A stretch of DNA of 64,000 nucleotides from assembly GCF_900452515.1 (NCBI RefSeq), contig NZ_UGNW01000002.1, positions 140,137-204,136 of the forward strand, given 5' to 3'. The notes under the pieces are model-generated. The model had not been told where the DNA came from, did no database searches, and saw nothing but the letters and a program-made list of their open reading frames with translations. The translations under genes were made by a program, and so were the position numbers. Shown piece after piece: positions 56,318-64,000 of the stretch (position 1 is the stretch's first letter; every line of letters starts with the position of its first letter). Source of the stretch: Legionella birminghamensis. Its GTDB lineage: Bacteria; Pseudomonadota; Gammaproteobacteria; Legionellales; Legionellaceae.

Positions 56318-57331
56318 CTATTTCCCGTCTAATGATATACATATACCTAAGGAAAATGCTTCAAACCCTCTACTACGTAGAAGATGTGCCACATATTCAC
56401 TTCTTACTCCCTGTGAACAATATACAAGTATTTTTTTATCAGGTAATTGGGGAAGGCATTTGATTAGCTCGGAGAATGGTAAGTGTAGCTGGTTTAATAC
56501 AAGCATTTTGGAACGATCTTCATTTAACTCTCTAACATCTATAACTAAATAATCATTCACCTCTATGTCTTCTAGCCTGATTCTATAGCTAATTGCTGGC
56601 CATGAAACTAATTTAACCTTACAAGACGTACAAGTTGGATTCTTAAGAATTTCAAGCTTTTCAGAAGAGAAATCATTGCAGTTAATTCTGAGTATCTTGC
56701 TTTCCAATGGGGTTTTATGACAGATTATTTGAATGGCAATTGAAGCTGCAATACTACCAGCAATACCAGAGGTAGTGCCAATAATTCCTGATAAAGAACA
56801 GCTTTGGACAAGGTTCGGAGGTGGAGGTTCGGGAAAAATACAGCGATAGCATGCGACCTTGGGATTGATTGTGGCAATTTGAATTTGCGATTTGTAGATA
56901 CTAGCACTAATAAGTGGTAAATTTAACTGACAACAAATATCATTTGCTAAATATCTAGTTTGAAAATTATCAGAACCATCAATGATAAGTTCGTATTTTT
57001 GAAAAATTCTCTTTGCATTTTTAATCGTTAATTTCTCTGGATAGGGGTTAATACTAATTCCAGAGTTTAAAGTTTTAAGTTTCTGAACACCTTGGAGAGC
57101 TTTGTTTTTTCCTATATCTTTTTCAGAAAATAGAATTTGGCGATGAAGATTTGTCAGGTCAACATCATCGAAGTCAATAAGTCCTAGAGTACTAATACCA
57201 GAGCCGGCAAGGTATAAACTAAGTGGCGATCCTACTCCTCCTGCCCCAATGATTAATACAGAGGTGTTTTCCAAATTATACTGGCCTTCTTTTCCCAAAA
57301 TTGGGATTTGTCTACAATATCTATTATTCAT
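56318..57331 (-). CDS. E1-like adenylyltransferase with rhodanese domain (ThiF/MoeB-rhodanese)
   Basis: 337 residues. The ThiF/MoeB part has GAGGVGSPLSL (29-), NLHRQI, the metal-binding region DGSDNFQTR (D121), C178 in SCSLSG and two zinc CxxC pairs (161/164, 234/237). The rhodanese domain (about 250-337) has its loop Cys305 in YCSQGVRS. Such MOCS3/Uba4-like enzymes adenylate the C-terminal Gly of a ThiS/Urm1-type carrier and load it with persulfide sulfur. The matching carrier is coded at 60134. Divergent from the cluster operon by 87 bases, so shared control is likely. Confidence 0.93.
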   Translation of the reverse strand: MNNRYCRQIPILGKEGQYNLENTSVLIIGAGGVGSPLSLYLAGSGISTLGLIDFDDVDLTNLHRQILFSEKDIGKNKALQGVQKLKTLNSGISINPYPEKLTIKNAKRIFQKYELIIDGSDNFQTRYLANDICCQLNLPLISASIYKSQIQIATINPKVACYRCIFPEPPPPNLVQSCSLSGIIGTTSGIAGSIAASIAIQIICHKTPLESKILRINCNDFSSEKLEILKNPTCTSCKVKLVSWPAISYRIRLEDIEVNDYLVIDVRELNEDRSKMLVLNQLHLPFSELIKCLPQLPDKKILVYCSQGVRSEYVAHLLRSRGFEAFSLGICISLDGK

Positions 57332-57352
57332 ATAGAAAATACTTTGGGATAT

Positions 57353-57380
57353 TTGAACGAATTGAAGCTCTAGGTATAAT
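57353..57380 (+). promoter_or_regulatory. Predicted promoter of the peptide-modification operon
   Basis: -35 TTGAAC at 57353-57358 and -10 TATAAT at 57375-57380, spacing 16, 38 bases before the first gene. It lies in the 87-base gap from the divergent E1-rhodanese gene, whose promoter must overlap. Confidence 0.65.
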
Positions 57381-57418
57381 AACCTACTTTAAATTAAAAG
57401 GTTAGGAAGATATCTATA

Positions 57419-58831
57419 ATGAGTAGTTCAAGGAATATGGTTGTTAATGGACTATTCTCAAGCATTGGTTTCATCTATTTCTTTATTCTTCCTGTATATA
57501 TTCCAATAAGAGCATTAGGAATCGAAACTCATTTTTATGACGAAGTTTCGAGCAGCCCATTAGAGCTAATTTTATATTTTTCTCAAATTACCATGTTGTT
57601 AGCATGTAATAGTATGCTCTTGTCGTTCTTCTATCAATTTCTCAGTAAAGCATTAACAAAAAAAGGCGGTGAGAATCACATCCTACATATATACAGATTG
57701 TTAGCTATAGTTTTTAGTTGTTTTTTTACTATCACCAGCTACTTTGTAATGAATCCACATAATATACTTTCACTGTATGCTTGGAGCGGGGCACACTATT
57801 TTGTTATCTGTTATTTCCAGTTATTAGTCAGAGAGGAAATTAGCAACTCCAGAAAAACTAATTTATCTACTGCTCATGGTAATAATTATTTCGGAATTAT
57901 TTTGAATTTTTCCGGCGTAATAACGCTTGGAATCTTTAGTTGGTTTTTCGCAAATGATTATACCGAGCAATACAGGACATTCTGTATGGTTTTGGAGATG
58001 GCGTTTGTTTGTTATCTGGTATTTGTTCGTAGATATCATCTATCTTTCAAAGAAATTTGTGGTCAATATTCATTCATACAAATTTTAATTGCCTTTTCAC
58101 TGATCTTTTTAATGTTGATTGTTGCATCAATAGTCTCAACTGCATTCATGCTTTCAGGTTGGGTTGGTGCTTTATTGATACTGATATTCATTGCCTACTT
58201 CTATAAAATTCATCAAATAGAAGTCGAAAAAATTGATTTGCAGTTGCTAGTTAGCATTGGCCTTGGTTATGGTTTGGTGTTAGCTGTATTAACGGGTTCA
58301 ATTCTAACCTATTTTGTTAAAAATGAGTCCAATATTTTAAATGTATTTAATTATACTTATTCTTGCGAACCTTTTTTCTCCATACTTATTGGCCTCGTAT
58401 TCACCTTATTTCTTTTAAAAAGAAATGTAACATTCTCTAGAAAAGAGCTAATGAGTTCTATATTTTATATAAACCTGTTTGTTCCTGTTTTCTTGGGTTT
58501 ATTTTTTTGGTCTATAAATAAACAAGTGATGGGTTTGAGTGTATTCTTGCTTATTTTTGCTGCCTATGCACTCTTGGAGTATTTAAGCTTGTTTTATGTT
58601 CGACAGATTGCACAATTAGAGCAGTATAACGAGTTGCAGGGTGCAAAATTAACTAACTTTCATTCTCTTGTTTTAAACGGATTAAGTCCAGCCTTACTAT
58701 ATTTGCTCATTCGTGGACTATCAAAATTAACATTATTAGAGCTAAAGCACATTTTGATAATAGCAATTGTAATTTTAACTATTTTCTCAACATTATGCAG
58801 CTTAATGCAAAAATATTTCAGTAAGATATGA
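57419..58831 (+). CDS. Polytopic membrane protein, probable exporter of the cluster
   Basis: 470 residues with about 11-12 hydrophobic helices spread over the full length and no soluble domain. No transporter family is recognised with confidence; the overall pattern recalls major-facilitator-like or other secondary exporters. GGAAG precedes the ATG. It overlaps the ATP-grasp gene by four bases (ATGA), so the two are coupled. By position it should export the modified peptide or provide self-protection; this is inference. Confidence 0.6.
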   Translation: MSSSRNMVVNGLFSSIGFIYFFILPVYIPIRALGIETHFYDEVSSSPLELILYFSQITMLLACNSMLLSFFYQFLSKALTKKGGENHILHIYRLLAIVFSCFFTITSYFVMNPHNILSLYAWSGAHYFVICYFQLLVREEISNSRKTNLSTAHGNNYFGIILNFSGVITLGIFSWFFANDYTEQYRTFCMVLEMAFVCYLVFVRRYHLSFKEICGQYSFIQILIAFSLIFLMLIVASIVSTAFMLSGWVGALLILIFIAYFYKIHQIEVEKIDLQLLVSIGLGYGLVLAVLTGSILTYFVKNESNILNVFNYTYSCEPFFSILIGLVFTLFLLKRNVTFSRKELMSSIFYINLFVPVFLGLFFWSINKQVMGLSVFLLIFAAYALLEYLSLFYVRQIAQLEQYNELQGAKLTNFHSLVLNGLSPALLYLLIRGLSKLTLLELKHILIIAIVILTIFSTLCSLMQKYFSKI

Positions 58832-60009
58832 AACAGAAAACCGTGTTACTTATAGGGCCATCGTTTTTGTATGACCAGATAGATTCTCAAATTCTAAAAG
58901 AGAATAATATTTACCCAATTTACTCCTTCAAGAAAGGAAGTGAGCATACAAACATTTCAGATGAATTTGAAGCAGTTTATTATGAAGATTTAACATTCCA
59001 ACATTTTATAGAAATATTATCTCAAAAAAAGACAGATGCTATTGTTTGCTATAACGATAATTTTTTGATGCAGGTTGCACAATTAAGGGATCATTTCTCT
59101 ATTCCCGGGATGGGGGTTAGAGAAATCACAAAATTTAAAATAAAATCCCAAATGTATGAACTTCTTTATGGAGTACTATCTACTCCAAAAACAGTCGTAT
59201 TCGATTCTTCTATAACTCCAAGGTTACTTAGAGAAAGATTAGGAGAGGGAGATTACTTTATAAAACCTGATAATTTAGCTGGTGCAGAAGGCACCTTGCA
59301 GGTTAAATCTGTAGAAATTGAAAGTTGCTGGGAAAAATTTAAATCTTGGAGTGACAACAAATTTATCATTCAAAAATTCTATAACCTTCCGTTGGTTCAT
59401 TGTGAGTTATATGTACAACAAGGACAAATTAAGTATATACAAGCAAGACAATACTCTTACCCTAATCACTTCTTTTTAAAAGGTAAGATAATTTCTAGTT
59501 TTCCCATACAAAATCATTATCTAGAAGAGAAAATAAAATCAGCGAGTAAACTAGTTGCAAGTGTTATGAATTTTACTAATGGAGTCATGCACACTGAGTT
59601 TTTCGTTGATAATGATGGAACGCTTATTTTTCTTGAGACTAACATTCGTCAAGCTGGCGGTGCAATTAATCTAATTCACAAGAAGCGATCGGGTATTAGC
59701 ATGGAAACTGCGATGATACTTTTAGAATTAAATAAGCCATTACCTTTAAGAGAGAATTTTGAAGGTTTTCAAATAAGTGGATATATTCCCATGCAAAAGG
59801 GTAAAGTTATGAGTATTACATTACCCAAGCTCAAGGGAGAGTACAATTTCGATGTTCGAGTGAAGGTGGGGGATATTTGTGAACATCCTATTTCAGCTAG
59901 TAATGCTTCAATAGCATTCCTTGGTGAGAGTGATAGCGTTGAAAACCTACTAGATGATTTCCGTTGGTTAGAAAATAATAGTATTATTGAATATCAAAAT
60001 GTAAGGTAG
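58828..60009 (+). CDS. ATP-grasp ligase
   Basis: 393 residues. A pre-ATP-grasp N-lobe (LLIGPSFLYDQI, QLRDHFSIPGMGVREITKFK) is followed by the ATP-binding grasp with KPDNLAGAEGT and the metal-binding end LIFLETNIRQAGG, where E..N.R..GG is the signature. The closest pattern is the L-amino-acid ligase/PurK-type group, not the classical microviridin ligases. It should form an amide or ester by activating a carboxylate as acyl-phosphate. It ends eight bases before the peptide gene. Confidence 0.88.
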   Translation: MKQKTVLLIGPSFLYDQIDSQILKENNIYPIYSFKKGSEHTNISDEFEAVYYEDLTFQHFIEILSQKKTDAIVCYNDNFLMQVAQLRDHFSIPGMGVREITKFKIKSQMYELLYGVLSTPKTVVFDSSITPRLLRERLGEGDYFIKPDNLAGAEGTLQVKSVEIESCWEKFKSWSDNKFIIQKFYNLPLVHCELYVQQGQIKYIQARQYSYPNHFFLKGKIISSFPIQNHYLEEKIKSASKLVASVMNFTNGVMHTEFFVDNDGTLIFLETNIRQAGGAINLIHKKRSGISMETAMILLELNKPLPLRENFEGFQISGYIPMQKGKVMSITLPKLKGEYNFDVRVKVGDICEHPISASNASIAFLGESDSVENLLDDFRWLENNSIIEYQNVR

Positions 60010-60017
60010 GTATACTT

Positions 60018-60134
60018 GTGGATACTGAAGATACAATAATTGGATATGAGGATATTTCTGAGTTCTTTGATTTCGACAATCAGGAAAGTAATACTGATGA
60101 GTCCATATCTTTAAATTCTATTGATTTTATATAA
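60018..60134 (+). CDS. Candidate RiPP precursor peptide, 38 residues
   Basis: GTG start with AGGTAGG seven bases upstream; the TAA stop overlaps the next ATG (TAATG). The product begins MDTEDTIIGYEDI and ends NSIDFI. It has 12 Asp/Glu, five Ser, three Thr, no Cys and no Lys/Arg, and four aromatic Phe plus one Tyr. It lies exactly where a precursor is expected, between modification genes, and is too small for standard gene calling. No double-Gly or other leader cut site is evident. The acidic N-terminus could serve as the recognition leader and the Ser/Asn/Ile-rich end as the core. Confidence 0.65.
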   Translation: MDTEDTIIGYEDISEFFDFDNQESNTDESISLNSIDFI

Positions 60135-60391
60135 TGTTTTTTATTCAATTAAGTTTGCCAGGTAGTTTAGAGATATATAATGGCAATTACGAGGTTAACT
60201 CTAATGAGTTATGGACTGAACTGCTTAAATGTCTGATTGGTAGCGACTATGACATACTTTTTAACAATGATGGAAAACCTAAACCATTTATAGCTATCTA
60301 TCTGAATAAAAGTAAAGTCTTAGATCTAAAAGGATTACATTGTCATGATAAAGATAGCTTACTGATTATTTCTGCAACCTCTGGTGGATAG
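60134..60391 (+). CDS. ThiS/MoaD-like sulfur carrier protein
   Basis: 85 residues ending in SATSGG. The size, the beta-grasp-like pattern (PFIAIYLNKSKV, DKDSLLIISA) and the terminal Gly-Gly are those of ThiS/MoaD carriers, whose last Gly becomes a thiocarboxylate. It would be loaded by the E1-rhodanese enzyme and give sulfur to the YcaO reaction. It overlaps the precursor stop and lies three bases before ycaO. The N-terminal part is diverged, so a purely housekeeping role in thiamin synthesis is unlikely. Confidence 0.85.
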   Translation: MFFIQLSLPGSLEIYNGNYEVNSNELWTELLKCLIGSDYDILFNNDGKPKPFIAIYLNKSKVLDLKGLHCHDKDSLLIISATSGG

Positions 60392-60394
60392 TCT

Positions 60395-61423
60395 ATGGCA
60401 CGAATTAAGCCATCATTGGAAACCGTCAATTACTTATTAGAAAATCTAGACAAATTTGGTATTTCTAGGATTTCAGATTTAACTTATCTAGATAGTTCAT
60501 TTAAGCTTTTTGTTTATTCCGCAATAAGACCTTCTGCAAAGTCGCTTACCAGTAGTATGGGAAAGGGCATAACTATCGAAGATGCCAAATGCTCTGCTCT
60601 AATGGAGTCGGTTGAGACCTTCTATGCAGAGGAGGTTCTTCCAGATGTTTCAAACACCTCACTAAAAAACATCATTTCGAGCAATAATTATTTTATAAGA
60701 CCTGACCAAATTTCTTCATTTGTGTCAATTAGTGAAGAGTTTCCTATAGATTGGTGTTGGGGAACTCTTCTTAATTTACAAAAAGAGGTCTTAATTCCAC
60801 ACTGTTTCCTAAGCCTCGACAGTAACAACGTAATGAATAGGCTGGTAGGTCAGAACTCTAATGGTTTAGCATCAGGAAATTCTTTTGAAGAAGCACTTAT
60901 TTATAGTTTTTGGGAGTTAAATGAACGAATTTCAGTTAAAAATAACAAGAAGAGTGAATTGTTGGTAGATAAAAAATTTTCTTTTTGTATTGATGACAAT
61001 ATTGAATGTATTTTTTATCTGTATGAAAGTCCTTTTTGTATTCCTGTAGTAGGGTGTCAAATTAGAAATAAGAGTCCTTTAGATATCGGTAAAATATTTG
61101 CAGGGTACGCTAGTCATTCCAATATTTACTTTGCTATGGAAAGAGCATTATTTGAGGCCATTCAATCAAAAGTAGGAGTGATCTCAGGTGTTCGTGACGA
61201 TATTACTGATGAATTATACGTGAGAGCCAGTAAGAAAACGGAACTTAAAGAATCCCCTAGAATAGAAAGAATGCTATTAAACTATGCTCTTTATGAGATC
61301 TCAGTATCTGAAGAATTCAAAAACATTAAAAACATATTAAGTCAACATAAAAAAGATTTGGCCTACTATTGTTATATCCAGAGTGAAATCACTGTTTTGA
61401 AGTCATTTTTGGTTGATATATGA
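60395..61423 (+). CDS. ycaO: YcaO-domain cyclodehydratase/thioamide synthase
   Basis: 342 residues, a stand-alone YcaO without a fused ThiF-type E1 partner. ATP-site motifs are SMGKGITIEDAKCSALMESVE (from residue 54; Glu71 and Glu74 region) and SNGLASGNSFEEALIYSFWE, with WELNER after it. YcaO enzymes phosphorylate backbone amide oxygen. With TfuA and a sulfur source the result is a thioamide; with Ser/Thr/Cys attack it is an azoline. The gene is coupled to TfuA by a four-base overlap. Confidence 0.93.
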   Translation: MARIKPSLETVNYLLENLDKFGISRISDLTYLDSSFKLFVYSAIRPSAKSLTSSMGKGITIEDAKCSALMESVETFYAEEVLPDVSNTSLKNIISSNNYFIRPDQISSFVSISEEFPIDWCWGTLLNLQKEVLIPHCFLSLDSNNVMNRLVGQNSNGLASGNSFEEALIYSFWELNERISVKNNKKSELLVDKKFSFCIDDNIECIFYLYESPFCIPVVGCQIRNKSPLDIGKIFAGYASHSNIYFAMERALFEAIQSKVGVISGVRDDITDELYVRASKKTELKESPRIERMLLNYALYEISVSEEFKNIKNILSQHKKDLAYYCYIQSEITVLKSFLVDI

Positions 61424-62442
61424 GAATCGATAGGGCTATTTTTATCGAATCCACATTATCAAATATAGAAATGAAAAAATATTTGACAGACTTTGACCTT
61501 ATCTTACCAAGTATAAGAAGAGGACATTTATTGAATTTGTATTTTTCCTATCCAACAATTAAAGAGGTTGTTATTGTTGATGGTGTATTTGATCAACAGC
61601 CCAGCATTACTCATAAAGAAATTTTGTGGTTGATATCTCGTGGTATTAAAGTAGTAGGTATTGGCTCGATGGGGGCATTAAGAGCATTTGAGCTTAGAAA
61701 AGTAGGGATGTTGGGTTTTGGTTGGGTGTACGAACAATTCTTGAATCATTATGTTGATGGAGACGACGAAGTCGCAGTGTCGTATGACCCTCGAGATCCT
61801 TCTAATTCGAAAACTCTGGCAATCATAAATTTTAGGAAAACAGCCCTGGAGCATAATGAACTTCAAAGCTATTTATCTATTATAAAAAACATCCACTTCA
61901 AACAGAGAACTTGGGAGACGTTATCCACATATTTGGGAAGTGATATCCTAGCCAAATTTCGCAAACTCTATGTGGATATTAAAAAAGAGGATGTATTGAA
62001 TTATTTTAGTAATGAAATTGAGCCTAAATTTTCACCAACTATTAAGTTTATTCCAAATATATATTTTAATTCAGCACAACAGATGTACTCATATAAGTCG
62101 GTGTTAAAGTTTATTCGAGATCGATTGGAACAAATTAATGCAGCCGAATGTCTAACCAACCTGTCTTGCAAAGGTGATTATTTAAATATCTGTAAATTCT
62201 TAGCAATCCCACCAGATTATATTGGGAGGATAGCTTCAGTTTTAGACAAATACTCAGGAGTAATCCCAAACAAAGATAAAATAAAGCCATTCATCATGAA
62301 AGTTAAGGTAGAACTAAATTTAGATTCTATACAAGCTATTCATGATTATTTTAACAAAAATGAAATACCGATGTCGCAGGTAAAAAAGATTTTTGAAAAT
62401 TTAACAAAACTATTTGACTATTTTTTATGTACATTAAATTGA
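61420..62442 (+). CDS. tfuA: TfuA-like protein
   Basis: 340 residues. The TfuA core is complete: EVVIVDGVFDQQPSITHKEIL (Asp54, His65), VVGIGSMGALRAFEL (83-89) and GDDEVAV (115-120). An added C-terminal region of about 170 residues follows, longer than in minimal TfuA. TfuA partners YcaO in thioamidation of methyl-coenzyme M reductase and of thioviridamide-like peptides, probably by handling the sulfur. Here a carrier protein could feed it. It overlaps the convergent downstream gene by 25 bases. Confidence 0.93.
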   Translation: MRIDRAIFIESTLSNIEMKKYLTDFDLILPSIRRGHLLNLYFSYPTIKEVVIVDGVFDQQPSITHKEILWLISRGIKVVGIGSMGALRAFELRKVGMLGFGWVYEQFLNHYVDGDDEVAVSYDPRDPSNSKTLAIINFRKTALEHNELQSYLSIIKNIHFKQRTWETLSTYLGSDILAKFRKLYVDIKKEDVLNYFSNEIEPKFSPTIKFIPNIYFNSAQQMYSYKSVLKFIRDRLEQINAAECLTNLSCKGDYLNICKFLAIPPDYIGRIASVLDKYSGVIPNKDKIKPFIMKVKVELNLDSIQAIHDYFNKNEIPMSQVKKIFENLTKLFDYFLCTLN

Positions 62443-63701
62443 TTGAGATATTTCATTGAAAAGCATCCTGACAGAAACTGGGAGTTTATTGGTAATTGTA
62501 ATGCACTAACCTTTTGCAATTGTATGTTTGGGTCTTCAAAAAATGATAGAGAACTTTGGTTGTTATCACTAGGACTCCCATTCCAGCGATGATTAATATC
62601 TAATTCAGTCACAGAAGTGCTTTTGTAAAGTAAGGTGTTGGTTGCAATCTCACAAGACTTAAGCTCATGAAGCGTGTTTGTAAATGCAATTTTGATTTCT
62701 TGGGATAATTTATTTAAGTTAGAAATTTGATTTGGTTTGAATAGAAAATCATCTTTATTTAAAGAGTAGTAAACTGTTTCGGTTGACTCAAAGGGAACAA
62801 GCTTGTGTGGGACCATAAATATTGGTGTTGATTCAGATTTATATACCTCTATGTAGGTATTTCTTAAAAAACTGATTGGAGCATTCGCTTCACATAAAGA
62901 TGGCATATATGCAGATTGATCACCGCATGCCACGTATAGAAGATATTTAATAATCTCTTTTATGAAACTATTTGATGTAATTCGATTCTTTAAAATGACA
63001 GTTGTTAAAATATAGTCATAAAGTAAAGAGTTTCTTTTAAATAGATGGTCTTCATTTGCGATACGATTCAGATAGTTGGCAAACTCGGGTGATCGGTAAG
63101 CTTTTTCCTCCCACGATGTAGGAAAGGCTAGAAGAGTGGCTGTCCAGTCTGGTTTTGCATAATCACAAATTTCTTTAAAAATATGAAATTGTTCTGTAAA
63201 GCATTTTGGAGGCTCGGAGGAAAGGTTAAATCTTTTTTTCAAATTAGCGTGTTTTTTCTTGTCACTAAATTTATTTAACAAAATAAAAGAGTTTTTTATA
63301 CCAGCTGTCATCTTTAATATGTCGGAAGGTTCATAAAGATAGTTATTTTTTAAAAATTTAGTGTAAGGAAAAACCTGACCAGGCTTATATATCTTCCAAG
63401 GTGATATATTATCATTAAACTCCATATACATCTCGAAATTGTTCTCAAGAACCATGCAAAACGGCATAGTTTGAGATTTTTGACAGTTTGGGAAGTAAAA
63501 GAACGACTCGTCCCCAACTTGTTGACCGTAACGATATTTGAGCTTTGTAACGGTATCTGGTACCAAACTCCTATCACTCTCAATAATGTTATAGAGCGAA
63601 GGGTTAACTTGGAGTACCTGTTGTTTTATATCATCCCAAGAGCAATTGTACTGTACACAGTTGGCCATGTAATTCTTTTGAAGTTTTTGACAATCATACA
63701 T
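62418..63701 (-). CDS. Protein related to the candidate papain-like effector
   Basis: About 427 residues from ATG 63701; an open frame extends to 63827 but has no better start. The segment YVACGDQSAYMPSLCEAN and the following IEVYKSESTPIFMVPHK align with CGDQSAYLSALL and the NHGFVLMVP of the gene at 31389. The catalytic His seen there is replaced, so activity is doubtful. AT-rich like the adjacent cluster and convergent with tfuA. It could be an effector, or an unusual peptidase or immunity protein for the cluster; not resolved. Confidence 0.5.
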   Translation of the reverse strand: MYDCQKLQKNYMANCVQYNCSWDDIKQQVLQVNPSLYNIIESDRSLVPDTVTKLKYRYGQQVGDESFFYFPNCQKSQTMPFCMVLENNFEMYMEFNDNISPWKIYKPGQVFPYTKFLKNNYLYEPSDILKMTAGIKNSFILLNKFSDKKKHANLKKRFNLSSEPPKCFTEQFHIFKEICDYAKPDWTATLLAFPTSWEEKAYRSPEFANYLNRIANEDHLFKRNSLLYDYILTTVILKNRITSNSFIKEIIKYLLYVACGDQSAYMPSLCEANAPISFLRNTYIEVYKSESTPIFMVPHKLVPFESTETVYYSLNKDDFLFKPNQISNLNKLSQEIKIAFTNTLHELKSCEIATNTLLYKSTSVTELDINHRWNGSPSDNNQSSLSFFEDPNIQLQKVSALQLPINSQFLSGCFSMKYLNQFNVHKK

Positions 63702-63773
63702 TTTAGTCGAAAAAAAATCGAGTAAAAAGTTGAAATTTATTTTCGCTAAAGTTAAGATCATTCTGAATTTATA

Positions 63774-63811
63774 ACACCAAGAGCGCAGTCGCCAAACAGT
63801 ACTCTTGGTGT
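63774..63811. repeat. Inverted repeat upstream of the 62418-63701 gene
   Basis: ACACCAAGAG at 63774-63783 and CTCTTGGTGT at 63802-63811 with 18 bases between. A possible operator or leader hairpin. The remaining bases to the window end hold nothing recognised. Confidence 0.45.
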
Positions 63812-64000
63812 AACCGACATTACACAAACGAATGTCTTAGCCTCAATAATACCATTTAAAGCAAGCTAATTCATTCAAAAATAAGGAAATTAAGAATGAG
63901 AGCTCTGCGCTATATTTCACTCTAAGTTTAAACTTAACAATAATGCTTTGTTATTAGAATTTAATAGCAATTCTCAACTACCAAGTTACGGATAATGAAC

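Noticed and set aside
60134..60391. Ordinary thiamin-synthesis ThiS
   Set aside because: No thi genes nearby, diverged N-terminal part, and tight coupling to the precursor and ycaO.
1..64000. CRISPR arrays, rRNA or tRNA genes
   Set aside because: No regularly spaced repeats, rRNA segments or tRNA cloverleafs were recognised by eye; a tRNA search program could still find one.

Overview
The window looks like part of a large Legionella plasmid or plasmid-derived accessory region. The evidence is AT-rich Legionella-style coding, a rep/parA/parB block at 52-56 kb, several insertion sequences, a Tn3-family transposon, a group II intron, metal-resistance genes, Legionella-type candidate effectors and two RsmY/RsmZ-like small RNAs. 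The genus is inferred from gene content; no marker gene fixes the species.

Layout. 1-1.7 kb: a GC-rich lead-resistance fragment (pbrA end, pbrBC cut inside its LspA half). 1.7-13.9 kb (copy A) and 36.3-48.4 kb (copy B): a diverged direct duplication of about 12 kb. Each copy carries a type IV pilin, a PAS-like protein, a diguanylate cyclase, an NAD-sugar epimerase, a SRAP protein, two small paralogs, a LigD ligase, endonuclease I and a small conserved gene followed by three perfect DnaA boxes. Copy B also has a second pilin and umuDC, which copy A has lost. Copy A has gained a candidate effector gene and a group II intron that splits endA. 13.9-22 kb: a Tn3-family transposon with a tyrosine recombinase, carrying an IS630, a DUF305 gene and a CopA-CopB fusion. 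22-36 kb: a mosaic of an intact IS256, a methyltransferase, hydrolase, UvrC-like nuclease, phosphotransferase, NERD and Cache proteins, a papain-like candidate effector, a umuD relic, a ParDE-type toxin-antitoxin pair, a broken IS3 and a LysR regulator. 48.5-52 kb: a hypothetical protein and a hybrid histidine kinase. 52-56.2 kb: replication and partition genes.

The most unusual system is at 56.3-62.4 kb. It is a compact ribosomal-peptide cluster with a divergent E1-rhodanese gene, then a membrane protein, an ATP-grasp ligase, a 38-residue acidic GTG-start peptide, a ThiS-like sulfur carrier ending in Gly-Gly, YcaO and TfuA. The gene set predicts a peptide thioamidated with sulfur delivered by a dedicated carrier, possibly also modified by the ATP-grasp enzyme, then exported.

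The second notable system is a pair of intergenic RNAs (about 27.06 and 40.82 kb). Each has four GGA motifs at identical spacing, a covarying AGGA-loop hairpin and an upstream LetA-box-like site. They look like mobile-element copies of CsrA-sequestering RNAs. Much of the rest of the window is DNA repair (Pol V, SRAP, LigD, UvrC-like nuclease, EndA). In several duplicated pairs one partner is damaged and the other intact.
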